64,000 nucleotides of DNA from Cyanodermella asteris (Eukaryota > Ascomycota > Lecanoromycetes > Ostropales > Stictidaceae): positions 1,048,222 to 1,112,221 of the forward strand of contig UYJD01000003.1 in the NCBI GenBank assembly GCA_900618795.1. Direction: 5' to 3'. The notes below the pieces were generated by a model. The model had not been told where the DNA came from and did no database searches. It saw only the letters and a program-made list of their open reading frames with translations. The position numbers and the translations under genes are program-made. The first letter of the stretch is position 1, and each line of letters begins with the position of its first letter. Positions 54,578 to 64,000 of the stretch are shown here, piece by piece.

Positions 54578-56926
54578 ATGCTCCACGAGCTGCTTCTGGC
54601 TCTTTCTGGGCATACATCCCCGGTCCTGGATGATACGAAAAGCCATGCCCTGACTGATTCACTATCACCCTCGGAAAAGGCCCTCCTACGTTCGTTGGCG
54701 CGTCTCGGCTCATTGCAGGCAAGGATTCGCAATAGATGTGCTGTCATCTCTTCTTCGCACGATTCAACCATTTGCCGAGCAGTATGCGCATCGGTGGTCA
54801 ACTCTCACCTGTCTGCGTTCAATGACAAGGTGGTAGAAGTCGAGGCCGCAATACTGAGGAATGACGCCGAATATGTCGGCGCCTACGATATTGTGCCTCT
54901 GACATCCATTGTTTCTGCTTTCGATGGATGGGATCGAGTCTTACGGTGGTTGGAGCGATTCATTGGTAGTATCGTTCCCGATGATGGAGAGGCTACTGCG
55001 TCAAAGCCAATCAAGACAGGGGCACAGATAATCGACTATCTGAAGGACGAGATCCATACGGGATATCCTGAGATTGAACGGCTCGCATTGGCCTTGCTCA
55101 ACGTCGCTGAAGCCACATGGATTCGTCAGCTCACCCCATGGCTGTTGTACGGTCAGCTGCCAGCATACGGTATAGAGGACTTCTTCATCCAATACTCAAC
55201 AGCCTCGGCGGATCAAGTTAGGACAGAGAACTTTACCGTGAATCACTCGCTAGCGCCACATTTCCTTGACTTGGAGACAGCCAGTTCGATACTATTTATA
55301 GGTCGGTCGTTGCAGCACATACAGCGTGGTCACGCAAAGCTGTCGGCCAACGCTGCTGCCGACCTTGAATCGGCCCGAGCAATCGTCCTGCGCGAGAACA
55401 TGGATCTCATCGAAAAGTTGGAACTCCCACTGACAAGCTTCACACTCGCAAAGTCCGTTGCTACCATGAGATCATCCCTGTCGAAGAAGGCCCTGCAAAA
55501 GCTGCTGCCCTTCTCGGATATACTCCGTTTGCTGGACGTTCTTCGTCAATTCTTTCTGTTAGAGCGAGGCGAGTTCGCGGTGGCTCTGATTGAGGCTGCC
55601 GATGAATGCTTGGCTGGTCGATACCTAAAGACGGGAAGCCACAAGGACAGAGCGCGTCTCGGCGGAATGATGATAAAAGAAGGCGAAGTCAACTCCGTTC
55701 TCTCTCGAACGTGGGCATCTTTGATTGCCCTGCAAGATGTGAACGATGATGAAGAGGATGAAGATCTCGAGTACGCGAGGGAGATCATTGAGCTCTCCAT
55801 ACGGAAGCAAGCGGAAGACTCGAGGATGACGCCAGCAACAACTCCTGTCAGTCGCCTTGAAAGCCAAGCATTGTTCTTTGACGACGTACTGCTGGCGACG
55901 CCCACGGTGTTCACCCTCGTGCTCTCAGCACCGTTAGACATTTTCCTATCGGAGCATGATGTGCAAGACTATTCGCTCATCCATTCCTACCTGCTTGGGA
56001 TTCGGCGTGCTCATCTGCATCTCGCGGATCTGTGGAAGCTTAGTACGCTCCGCAGAGTGCATTTGTCGCCGCGCTCCCAACCAAGACATGATATGGCCTC
56101 GTCGAATGCCGTCCGAGCCAGAGCGAATGCCCGCTCGTTACGATTGCGCAGCGTTTGGGCAGCGATCTCGAGCGCTCGATTCTTCTTTGCACAAATGAAC
56201 GACTATCTACAAGGTGAAGTTGTCGAAGGCTGCACACGGACTCTGCAGCAATGGATCAGTCCAGCTGGGCAACGAAAGGCTACGTGGTCTCGTCCGGCTA
56301 CTGCATCTGATGCACAGCTCGCTGCTAGCAGGAGCAGGCCCGGCTCAGTACCAAACAACGGCAACGCACAAGCTGCAGCAGAAGAACTCGTGAACGGTTT
56401 CGATCATCTCAAGCTTCACAAACCCGACGAGCCGCGTCGTGACCCAGAGGCCATTGCAACAGCACATCGAACATACCTGTCCCAGCTAAAGGACTCTCTA
56501 CTTCTCAACGAGGCCCGCTTTGTAACCTCAATGCGCAATCTCATGACAAGAGCAGATCACGCCGTCGCACTGACGCAAAGGCTCGCAGTGGTGACACAAA
56601 TCACACAGCTCGGCGAGCAGACTTTGCCCGACGAGCAATCCTCTCACGCGAAAGAGGAACACCAGCTTATGAAGAGTCTGGAGTCGGTTACGAAAAGCAT
56701 TAAGTCGAGCTTGGACGATATGTTCCGAAGCCTTCGGGATCTCGACGACCGACGGCGCTTGGGCGTACTGCCTTCGCAGCAAGCAGCAGTGGCAGCTGAG
56801 GCTGACCTCCTGCGTAGCCAGATAGGCAGTGACCGTGGAGGATTTCTGCCGTGGCAAGGCCCTGGGCTTTCGAGGCTTTTACTTCGACTCGAGTCGGGAA
56901 CACTTCACGATGATATGAGCGTATAG
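54578..56926 (+). CDS. Gamma-tubulin complex component, GCP4-like (Spc97/Spc98 family)
   Basis: Subunit of the gamma-tubulin ring complex that nucleates microtubules at spindle-pole bodies and cytoplasmic sites. 782 aa, single exon. It begins MLHELLLALSGHTSPV, the conserved start of GCP4 proteins. The N-terminal GRIP1-type region includes GWDRVLRWLERF and WLLYGQLPAYGIEDFFIQYS. The C-terminal GRIP2-type region includes YSLIHSYLLGIRRAHLHLADLW, with a disordered insertion at ~565-610, and ends in GLSRLLLRLES. The length is a little above animal GCP4 (about 670 aa), explained by the insertions. GCP4 is favoured over GCP2/3 by the short N-terminus. Confidence 0.9.
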   Translation: MLHELLLALSGHTSPVLDDTKSHALTDSLSPSEKALLRSLARLGSLQARIRNRCAVISSSHDSTICRAVCASVVNSHLSAFNDKVVEVEAAILRNDAEYVGAYDIVPLTSIVSAFDGWDRVLRWLERFIGSIVPDDGEATASKPIKTGAQIIDYLKDEIHTGYPEIERLALALLNVAEATWIRQLTPWLLYGQLPAYGIEDFFIQYSTASADQVRTENFTVNHSLAPHFLDLETASSILFIGRSLQHIQRGHAKLSANAAADLESARAIVLRENMDLIEKLELPLTSFTLAKSVATMRSSLSKKALQKLLPFSDILRLLDVLRQFFLLERGEFAVALIEAADECLAGRYLKTGSHKDRARLGGMMIKEGEVNSVLSRTWASLIALQDVNDDEEDEDLEYAREIIELSIRKQAEDSRMTPATTPVSRLESQALFFDDVLLATPTVFTLVLSAPLDIFLSEHDVQDYSLIHSYLLGIRRAHLHLADLWKLSTLRRVHLSPRSQPRHDMASSNAVRARANARSLRLRSVWAAISSARFFFAQMNDYLQGEVVEGCTRTLQQWISPAGQRKATWSRPATASDAQLAASRSRPGSVPNNGNAQAAAEELVNGFDHLKLHKPDEPRRDPEAIATAHRTYLSQLKDSLLLNEARFVTSMRNLMTRADHAVALTQRLAVVTQITQLGEQTLPDEQSSHAKEEHQLMKSLESVTKSIKSSLDDMFRSLRDLDDRRRLGVLPSQQAAVAAEADLLRSQIGSDRGGFLPWQGPGLSRLLLRLESGTLHDDMSV

Positions 56927-57303
56927 ATGATTAATCTGCAATGGATAATGCATGATTTCATTGTGCTAATAAAGATTGTCTTAGTCGTTGAGAGTAGATA
57001 CCTAAGTACCTGTGTGAGGATGTTCAATGCACGAGCAGCAATTGGCGGTTCGTCAATGACGACCTGATGTACGTGAAGCTCTTCTCGAGCTTTATCCGAA
57101 GCTGCTAGAGTTATTCGTGACCTCGATTTCCAGTGCCATACATTGCCAGCTCGTACGTTGTACCCGGAGTCGACTTGTCCAGCATTGCAGTCGCCGTTCG
57201 GCCACGCAGGCGTGGTGCTAGGACTTGAGTCGGCGCACATCTGCGCACGCGACAAAACAACCACATCGAGCAACCTTGTACAACTATCTCGATAATTCCA
57301 ACT
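56927..57303. other. Intergenic
   Basis: 377 bp between two plus-strand genes; nothing recognised. Confidence 0.5.
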
Positions 57304-58704
57304 ATGGCTGACAGCTTGGGATCTGTGGACACGAATAGTCTGAATGTGCAGTACGATGCCCAAGTGAAGCTCATTCTGCGACTCGTACCAGGTATACGAG
57401 CATACCACGCCTCAGTCTCACCCAGCAAAGTAGAAGTCAACCCGAGCGAACGTGCCGCCCAGTCCACGGCTTCATTCGATGACCCTGGCAACTCAAGCCA
57501 GCTGCAAGGCACAGTAGCCGAGCTCAACTTCGACTTCGATTCGTTACCACGACCATCGTTTTTGGGGCAAGTAGTAGGCAACATCGGTCCGCTTACTGTT
57601 CGAAACCGGGTCATTGGCACGGCGACAAGCTTTTATCCCAGCATATATCCCTACCTGGGTAGGGCTCCGTCACAGGAAGAGTCGGACATCATGGCAAACT
57701 ACATTGCGACAGGAATGAAGGAGGGGTCAATTGGGCCGTTCGTCGGTTCGTTCACGGCCATCACAAGGGCTGAGCTCACGTGGCCGCGTGGTGCACATCA
57801 TCTGCCCTTGCCTTTCCGTGTTCCTTTCAGATACAACCGAGGGGCCAATTTCGATCCCGAAGTGTTCACAATGTTTGGTAGGGAGGTGGTTCGAGGTCAA
57901 TTGGCAAAAACGTTCAACCGGGCTCTCCGTTCGACCCTTTATGGGCTTGTTGGCTACGCAGCCGGGCAATTCTATTACAACTACAGGATTCAGTCATCGG
58001 TGGGGAGGGCTGTCGAGGACCCCAGGCTGGCAGAGATTACGAGGGCGACCCGTCAAGCAGCTGAAGCGGTCAGGTCAGAAGTCCAGGCGCGGTTGCAACG
58101 TGCACAAGGCTCTCGAGAGTCAGGCGGAAGACCTCAACCCGGTGGTGTGAGAGGACGTGGATCAAGTCAGACAGAGACGAATGAGCAATGGGACAGACGA
58201 GGGTCTCAGCAGACATATCAGATGAGCGACGATGCAAGCCCAACCTCAGGGTCAGGCGTGTCGGACGAGTTTTATGGGCAGTCAGAGGCCGTCAACGAGG
58301 ACAGATTTGCCTCGTCGTCGCAGCGGTCGGAAAACCGATATCAGACTCAGCCGAGAGCTGGCGAGGCACAGAACTCGGGCGGGCTGCGCACGAGCACGCA
58401 AGAGGACAACAGTGTACAGGCAAGACAAAGCGAGGGTGATGACTTCTTCTCAGGTGCAACATCGAAGCCTGAGTCGCAGAACAGAGCACCACCTTCACCA
58501 CAACCCGTCGGGAACGCGTGGGAGCGGTTGAGACGTGGAGGAGGGCCTCCTGTTGCTTCCACACAACGAAGTACTCCTGCAACCCCGGCGTCTAGTATGT
58601 CCGACTTTGGAGATGAGAAGTCCCAAGCGCAGAAAGATTTCGACGCCATGTTAGAAAGGGAAAGAGCAGGCGATGTTTCATCAAATCGCAGTACCAGATG
58701 GTAG
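57304..58704 (+). CDS. Unrecognised fungal protein with disordered C-terminus
   Basis: 466 aa, single exon, start at 57304. I do not recognise the family. The first ~250 residues look folded: VKLILRLVPGIRAYHASVSP, a region with LPFRVPFRYNRGANFDPE, and one possible short membrane-associated helix near residue 218-232 (TLYGLVGYAAGQFYY). From about 255 to the end the chain is rich in Ser, Gln, Gly, Arg and Glu and is probably disordered, ending in a short charged helix (EKSQAQKDFDAMLERERAG). No signal peptide. Codon use and lack of stops support a real gene. A membrane-bound adaptor is possible but unproven. Confidence 0.7.
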   Translation: MADSLGSVDTNSLNVQYDAQVKLILRLVPGIRAYHASVSPSKVEVNPSERAAQSTASFDDPGNSSQLQGTVAELNFDFDSLPRPSFLGQVVGNIGPLTVRNRVIGTATSFYPSIYPYLGRAPSQEESDIMANYIATGMKEGSIGPFVGSFTAITRAELTWPRGAHHLPLPFRVPFRYNRGANFDPEVFTMFGREVVRGQLAKTFNRALRSTLYGLVGYAAGQFYYNYRIQSSVGRAVEDPRLAEITRATRQAAEAVRSEVQARLQRAQGSRESGGRPQPGGVRGRGSSQTETNEQWDRRGSQQTYQMSDDASPTSGSGVSDEFYGQSEAVNEDRFASSSQRSENRYQTQPRAGEAQNSGGLRTSTQEDNSVQARQSEGDDFFSGATSKPESQNRAPPSPQPVGNAWERLRRGGGPPVASTQRSTPATPASSMSDFGDEKSQAQKDFDAMLERERAGDVSSNRSTRW

Positions 58705-58858
58705 CCATTTCAGAATCAAAATGAAAATGTTAAATCCATTCATTCGTGACGCTTAAATATGCAATCTAAATTGTACAGCATGCCACCTTAATCAGAATCA
58801 GAAGCCGATTCAAGCCATAACTGCCGTCTCATCGTGTGGTAAAACTCGGGTCGAAACC

Positions 58859-59392
58859 TCATGCCTTCATGTCAATCAGCCCTGTCATCTCTTGGCGCAC
58901 GACCGTCTTCTCGGAGGACACAGCATTCGTCCCCGCCGGCGCGGGAGGGGAATTCTTACTCACCATCCCCTCGTACGGCACGGCCAGGCCCTTGGACTTC
59001 CAAAGCTTCTCCCCTTCGCTGTCCGGCGGCGGCGGCGGCAGGCCGTTTATCCTCCACAGTTCAAAGGGCGTCTGGTCAATGTGCGTCTCCCACCGCACAC
59101 CCTTGCCCGCCGTCCAGGGCGAGATGGCCTCCTCGAAGGCACCCATGAAGCCTCTCATCCGTGAGACGTTGTCGGCCATGTTCCGTGCTATGTGCTCGCC
59201 GACGAAGCGGACAAAGTCCGTCACGGGCTGGCCGGCTATGAAGAGGGAGTTTGCCGGGTACTCGACGAAGAGGACGTTGACGTAGAAGGCTGGCAGCTTG
59301 GCGGTGTAGATTTTTGTTATTGCTTGAGCGAGGGCGGCCTTGTCGTCAGGGCTATAGAGTCCCTCGGGATGAAATATCCTCCAGAGTGGCAT
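58859..59392 (-). CDS. Tautomerase-superfamily protein (cis-CaaD-like)
   Basis: 177-aa protein of the fungal tautomerase group related to cis-3-chloroacrylic acid dehalogenase. It starts MPLWRIFHPEGLYS, so Met removal would expose the catalytic N-terminal Pro. Two beta-alpha-beta halves follow: LAQAITKIYTAKLPAFYVNV and FVRFVGEHIARNM. ELWRINGLPPPPPDSEGEKLW is typical of the fungal C-terminal extension. The physiological substrate is unknown. Single exon, intact. Confidence 0.85.
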   Translation of the reverse strand: MPLWRIFHPEGLYSPDDKAALAQAITKIYTAKLPAFYVNVLFVEYPANSLFIAGQPVTDFVRFVGEHIARNMADNVSRMRGFMGAFEEAISPWTAGKGVRWETHIDQTPFELWRINGLPPPPPDSEGEKLWKSKGLAVPYEGMVSKNSPPAPAGTNAVSSEKTVVRQEMTGLIDMKA

Positions 59393-61759
59393 GGTTGAGG
59401 AAGAAGTGTGAGGAGAAGAAAAAATTAGATATCCTCGGATGCAGGTCGATATCAGACCCGGTCTGAACGGTGGAATGTGATGTGATGTAGTCTAGTTGTA
59501 GATGAGAACTTCGCGTGAGTTGTGGAGAACAGATCTCTAGTCGAAGGACTGATCGATGCCTAGTTCAAATGATGTTGTTGTGTGAACAACCTAGAAACAT
59601 GATCGAAGGAAAGGGGGCAAATATATGAGTAGATACGTGGATACATATTCAGGCTTCGGCTGACGATTAGTCAAGGCGGGCGATAATGCTGAGGCATCGT
59701 CCTCGGCGCATCCGGTGTAAGACAAGAAACGTCCAAAGCTCTGCTCCACAAGGATAGTCCCGGTAGTGAAGCACCTTAACATGCCAACACAGACTGATCA
59801 CTATGCGGGGCAGGAACTGAGGATGCTGTAGCCCAATTAAGAATATGCTAGTGTCAGGTCGGCGACCCGAAGATAAATTCGGCAACGAGTCCCTACGAGC
59901 CCACGTGGAAAGGAAGGGCTGCGTCAGGACATTCTTCACCCCGGGGGGGGGGGGGGGGGGGTCATCTTCCTCTTTCGGGCAATGGTGACTTACATATCCG
60001 TATGCTGGCACACGAGACAGCCTCGGAGAGCTGCGGTGTCAGCCGGTGGATTGCATGATAAGGATACCCGGCTGTTTGGTCCTTCTCAGCTTTACTTCCA
60101 TCAAGCTCGTGTGGCTCTGGCAGGGCAGCGGCTTTTCTGTCCATGAGCAACGTGGGTCGTCGCAGGGACTCGACGATGGTCTTCTCGAGTGCCATTTCAC
60201 CGCACCCTTTGGGTAAAGCCTGGCTGTCGGTGGCTGACGTGATGGCTCTGGATTTTGCCATGCGTATGGCTGCCATTCTCTCAAATCTCGACCAGTCCCA
60301 GCCATCCAAGACAACCCGAGACATTTCCTGCACGACATAGCGCGACCACCACCGCTGGCAATCCGTTGGTGGTCCCCGGAAACACCTTCTGGTGCGGCTC
60401 AGTGTAAGCAAGTCACGTCGGTGGAGCCCTGAACCGAGATTTCAGGCGAACCCGTGCTTGTCTCGTCCCGGTACGAAGAGTCTGCTCATGGCTGATATAA
60501 TTTTCCGCGGCTGGCGCGCAGGACGCAGCTGGCGCTTGCCCCGATTAGGCAAATGGTCACCTCTCGTCTTCTCACCTCTTCTCAGCCTCGCATACACGCC
60601 AGCACTTTTCTGCCGCACGCCTTGCAGTCTCACATAACTGCGAGTTCCTTCCGGGGGGCCGACGATGCTACTGCAGGCTTCCTTCTGCCGGTCGGCTGAC
60701 TTCCTGATCGCCCCCGTCACGCACGTATGCCGGCTCACCAGCCATATTCGCATGCGTTGTCGCTTTGACATCACGCCGTTCACCATTGTCCCGACTAGGC
60801 CATGAATGTGGCTAATTGCACTCGTACAATGGTTCTCAGGATCTCACGATGAGACAGGAACGCAGAATCTCGAATGCTTGTCTTAAATCCGTCTTCTCGA
60901 AGCTTGCTTGGAATGATTCCCACGGCTCTGATTGGGCCGATGTCACTCGGTGACATGGCTCTGTCTGTACCAACCTCGGTCCTCCAAGATGTTGACTTCA
61001 TCTCTAACTCTTTCGGTCGTGTAGAGGGTCAAACTCCTGCCGTTTTTGCAACGCGTGCTCGATTCAGTATGTGCTCAAGCCACTTCGGCGCAGGAAAAGG
61101 GCTGCTCCTGCCCTAACTCGGTTGTGCCAGCAGGCTCTCCGTGGCGACCATGATCGCTTTGTGCTAATGATGCTTTTCGGTTCATGTCCCACGCGCCAGA
61201 GATTTACAATATCGCCAAGGCCTACACCCCCACTTTTGTGTTCGATTTTGCGACTGACTCTTTTCACAGGAGCTGCACAGCCTGCAGTACCAGCAAAGTC
61301 TGTCCATGGGTAAAATTGATCGTGCTCATATACAGATATGCTCAAGTCAGCTGAAACCACTAAAATTGGTAAATGCTCTTGACTAGCTAGCCTGTGCCAG
61401 CTCAGCGGATAATCTTCGGCCGAATGCCGACAGCGCACCTCGAGACGACATGGTGATGATAGCATGACCGGGCTCCTTTCGGACAGAGTCAACTTGCATG
61501 AGATTGACCAGAGCGTAATTGATTAGGATGATGTCTACGTCTTCAGGGTTGCATCAGATGAGGCAGTCTATATATTGGTGCTGCCCACACGTCACGATCG
61601 ATCAGTAATCTTCCGAGGCATGAATAACACAGCTGTGTAGCTAATTCGGGCACTGTATGGATTCTCCTCACTCTAGTCTAAAAGCATTTCAGACCGACTG
61701 CCGAGATCAACAGTCTGCATCCGATCCTGATCTGTGCACGAATTTCGCTCCTGATCTAT
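59393..61759. other. Long intergenic region
   Basis: 2.4 kb, the largest gene-free stretch in the window. It contains the G19 homopolymer. A 149-aa minus-strand frame (59962-60411) has no ATG at its end and no domain, and I do not call it. Nothing else recognised. Confidence 0.5.
59943..59961 (+). repeat. Homopolymer run G19
   Basis: Nineteen consecutive G. Such runs are slippage-prone in cells and in sequencing, so the length is unreliable. Confidence 0.95.
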
Positions 61760-63508
61760 TCACTCTCTGTCGGCCGTCAAACTTTTTCCAGTGTCGTCAC
61801 TGAAACGCTGGCGAATTCGCACTACCTTCGAACCGGTCCCCAGTTTCTCAATCGCACCCTTGGAAGGACACAACAGTGCAGTTGGCGCACATAGCAAGGC
61901 TTCGCCAGTGTTCAGGTTGAGGATCTTCTCAAAGAGTTCCTTCTGCTCTGTCTCGGAAGTACCATGAAGGGGAGAGACGGCAGCTAAGTGTCCTTTGAGC
62001 GTCGCATACCATGCTGGGCTGCTGAACCGGTGGACAAAGGTCATTGAGCACAGATCCAGCAGTGCAGGAGAGATTGTGGGCTCTTGGGTGGCAACAATGA
62101 TCCTCGTTGCATAGTGGCGCTGCATGCGAATGGCTGTCATGAGGGATTCCGTGAGTTTGGACGAAGCTGCGCTGTCCGTCATGTACTTGTGCGCTTCGTC
62201 GAGTGCAATGACTTTGCTGATTTTGTTGTTCAGCTTCTGAAAAATACCCAAACAGACGTCGAACAGGCTGCATGCCGAATCTGCATCGGTAAAGGGGCAA
62301 CTCAAGTCAACGATCATGAGACGACCTTGCTTGACCTCCCATTTGTGAGGTTCTGCCCTTTTTTCACCCTTACATCTAGTTGGCCTGAAGTCGCTGACAA
62401 ACGCATCGACAATGCTGAACCGAGAGAGCAGAGGGTTGAGCTGTTGTCTGTCCGTGATCTCAAACTGGCACCTGGTCTTGAACGCCTCCCAATTCACACC
62501 TTTTGCAGCGTGCGGCCCAGAATGTAACTCCCGCAGTATCTGTTTCATTGTTTGCATGTACAGCCGCCCAGACGTTTCAGTGTTGTCAGCCGCCATCAAC
62601 GTCAGCAGTGTCTTCGCGTCGAGCTGCTCAGGACTGAGGATCAGTGGTTTCACAACGATCTCTTCGCTCAGCTTCGCATACAGTCTTTTCATCTCTTGCA
62701 GATTCGACAAAGACACAAGCACCTCGACTTTGATGCCCGGGATCGAGACCAAAGAAGCCGCTTCGCAAGGAATACCATCTGCGGTCGCCGAGAGAGGGTC
62801 AAAGTGAAAAACAAGGCCGCTCAGTTTATTCGGCTGCGGTCCAAGATGCGGATGCTGGCCAAGGCAGTTCTCGAGCATGCATGCCAAGGTGCACGATTTC
62901 CCACTTCCCTGCGAACCGCAAATGAATGCGGACCACGGTGCATTGGTGTTCAGAAAGACGCGAGAGTCAGATTTGTCCGCTGCTTCCTCCCCATTTTGAC
63001 CTGATGTGGACGGAGGCGTCCTGGCTGATGATCGCTCTGACACTGTCAGCGACGCTCCGCTCGAAGAGGTTTCAGAGGAGGCTTGTGATGAGTCTTCCGA
63101 TGACTCTTTGCGAGGGACGATCGACTTGGTATTGTGCAGCTGCTTGAGGGAGGCTGACGGCAGGATATGACTCTTCCCTTCCTTCAACTTTTTCTCGTCC
63201 TCCTCGTCCTCGTCGTCGTCGTCGTTCTTCTTCTGCTGCTTCTTCTTCTCGTCATCTAGAGAAAAAGCCAGCGGGCCAAAATTGCAAAGATCCGAGGAAT
63301 GCTTCATTATGTTGAAAGCAGCTGCCGAGAACAACGGCGCGGTCCTGAACTCTTCGCTCTGAGAGCCTTTGCCACTTGTTTTCATAGGCTTCAAAAGTCT
63401 CATCTGCCAGTCCACATGTTCGTCTATGTCGAAAGCCGTAGCAGTGCTTGGAATTTCATTTGTTGACAATGCAGGAATCGCAGTCTTGTTCTTTGGTTGG
63501 ATGGCCAT
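61760..63508 (-). CDS. HerA/FtsK-like P-loop ATPase, fungal family
   Basis: Single-exon, 582-aa ATPase of a fungal lineage I recall only as hypothetical proteins; fold resembles HerA/FtsK-type pumps. Residues 1-190 are low-complexity, with a Lys/Asp/Glu block at ~88-112 and a Ser-rich stretch at ~137-175. The core starts FLNTNAPWSAFICGSQGSGK with Walker A GSQGSGKSC (~198-206). It continues with GLVFHFDPLS, GRLMIVDLSCPF and Walker B KVIALDEAHKYM (~440). A Gln-containing sensor strand IIVATQEPTISP comes next, followed by TFVHRFSSPAWYATLKGHL. No transposase or nuclease next to it. Role unknown; a DNA- or protein-translocating motor is inference. AT-rich repeat-bearing DNA lies upstream. Confidence 0.8.
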   Translation of the reverse strand: MAIQPKNKTAIPALSTNEIPSTATAFDIDEHVDWQMRLLKPMKTSGKGSQSEEFRTAPLFSAAAFNIMKHSSDLCNFGPLAFSLDDEKKKQQKKNDDDDEDEEDEKKLKEGKSHILPSASLKQLHNTKSIVPRKESSEDSSQASSETSSSGASLTVSERSSARTPPSTSGQNGEEAADKSDSRVFLNTNAPWSAFICGSQGSGKSCTLACMLENCLGQHPHLGPQPNKLSGLVFHFDPLSATADGIPCEAASLVSIPGIKVEVLVSLSNLQEMKRLYAKLSEEIVVKPLILSPEQLDAKTLLTLMAADNTETSGRLYMQTMKQILRELHSGPHAAKGVNWEAFKTRCQFEITDRQQLNPLLSRFSIVDAFVSDFRPTRCKGEKRAEPHKWEVKQGRLMIVDLSCPFTDADSACSLFDVCLGIFQKLNNKISKVIALDEAHKYMTDSAASSKLTESLMTAIRMQRHYATRIIVATQEPTISPALLDLCSMTFVHRFSSPAWYATLKGHLAAVSPLHGTSETEQKELFEKILNLNTGEALLCAPTALLCPSKGAIEKLGTGSKVVRIRQRFSDDTGKSLTADRE

Positions 63509-63690
63509 CTCGGCACGGTAGTTGACGTATAATCTTCTTGAAAACAGGGTCCAAGGTTGGTGGGATCGGGTTATGATGCGATCGCAATGCCAGAGGCGAG
63601 ATGGAATGAAGATGCGGCATAGATCTTATGAAGTTTTGCCTTGTCCCTCGCGAAGAGATCTGTCAATGGATGCTTTGCAGCCCAAGAGTA

Positions 63691-63756
63691 CTGTAACGCG
63701 GGCACGGGGTGGTTGACTATGTAGGCGGCCAATGAAGGTCGGCGTCAAGTCTGAAG
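63691..63756 (+). repeat. 66-bp direct repeat, copy 1
   Basis: Begins CTGTAACGCGGGCACGGGG and ends AAGTCTGAAG. 64 of 66 bases match copy 2. Confidence 0.9.
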
Positions 63757-63933
63757 ATATTGCTTATAGATCTAGGTCTTCACTAGGTACGGTAAGCTAA
63801 GTGTGTAAGGTTACGATTAATAAAGTAGTATTAATACTATTAAGTTAAGCCTAAGGGCTCCTATTTAAGTATAACGAAGTCGTATAACTATATACTTGCT
63901 AGACTTAGGTGGTAAGTTAGATAACCTATCTAA
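63757..63933. repeat. AT-rich spacer between direct repeats
   Basis: 177 bp rich in TA, with many TTAG/CTTAG words. Contrast with the GC-balanced flanks suggests degraded repeat DNA, possibly marked by repeat-induced C-to-T change. Confidence 0.5.
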
Positions 63934-63999
63934 CTGTAACGCGGGCACGGGTTGGTTGACTATGTAGGCGACCAATGAAGGTCGGCGTCAAGTCTGAAG
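63934..63999 (+). repeat. 66-bp direct repeat, copy 2
   Basis: Second copy in the same orientation. It differs from copy 1 at two positions (G/T and G/A). Confidence 0.9.
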
Positions 64000-64000
64000 G

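Larger units (their letters stand above)
63509..64000. other. Upstream flank with direct repeats and AT-rich DNA
   Basis: Promoter side of the ATPase gene. Beyond about 63690 two 66-bp direct repeats bracket ~177 bp of AT-rich sequence, suggesting the edge of a repeat-rich or transposon-derived segment. Confidence 0.5.

Noticed and set aside
59962-60411. 149-aa minus-strand frame
   Set aside because: No ATG at its end, no domain recognised, and it lies next to the G19 run.
1-64000. tRNA, rRNA or CRISPR elements
   Set aside because: I looked for T-loop and B-box-like words and regular repeat-spacer arrays and saw nothing convincing; a covariance-model scan would be needed to exclude tRNAs fully.

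Overview
This is nuclear DNA from a filamentous ascomycete (Pezizomycotina). Genes are interrupted by 45-95 nt introns with GTRNGT-like donors, CTAAC/CTGAC branch sites and YAG acceptors. The window holds a fungal highly reducing polyketide synthase, a fungal CE16 esterase, a DUF5519 protein and a caspase-like protein. The gene content would fit Dothideomycetes, but that is inference. Assembly quality is draft: there is a 136-N gap (15220-15355), a 19-G run (59943-59961) and several single-base lesions.

Left third (1-19.2 kb): a secondary-metabolite gene cluster. In order it holds a 14-TM-type MFS exporter (minus, cut by the window edge), an O-methyltransferase (minus), a highly reducing polyketide synthase (plus; KS-AT-DH-MT-ER-KR-ACP, no release domain), a secreted BBE-like FAD oxidoreductase (minus), the assembly gap, a cytochrome P450 (plus) and a short-chain dehydrogenase (plus). 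The PKS would build a reduced, C-methylated chain. The P450, BBE-like enzyme, SDR and methyltransferase would tailor it and the MFS would export it. Three genes carry disabling lesions: an in-frame TGA in the MFS, a +1 frameshift early in the PKS and an in-frame TGA in the P450. The methyltransferase, BBE-like enzyme and SDR read cleanly. Either the cluster is decaying or the assembly has errors. A TCGGCCG site recurs in four intergenic intervals of the cluster.

Middle (20-49 kb): mostly conserved cellular genes. These are an F-box/UIM protein, a CE16 acetylesterase, an ankyrin protein, a small secreted protein, a peroxisomal adenine-nucleotide carrier, a secreted PLC-like phosphodiesterase (1-nt deletion), NatC subunit Mak10, ATP synthase epsilon (74 aa in three tiny exons) divergent from complex III core protein 2, RNA polymerase III subunit Rpc82, TFIIH subunit Ssl1, a secreted agmatinase-like ureohydrolase and a MATE transporter.

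Right part (49-64 kb): an Ada-type DNA-repair regulator that lacks the Cys-His-Arg methyltransferase end, a caspase-like pseudogene with several stops, a DUF5519 protein, a GCP4-type gamma-tubulin complex protein, an unrecognised fungal protein, a tautomerase and a HerA/FtsK-like P-loop ATPase. Beyond that gene are two 66-bp direct repeats flanking AT-rich DNA at the window end.

I saw no rRNA, tRNA or CRISPR array. Exon borders were chosen by eye from splice signals, frame and family sequence. Borders inside genes may be off by a base or two.
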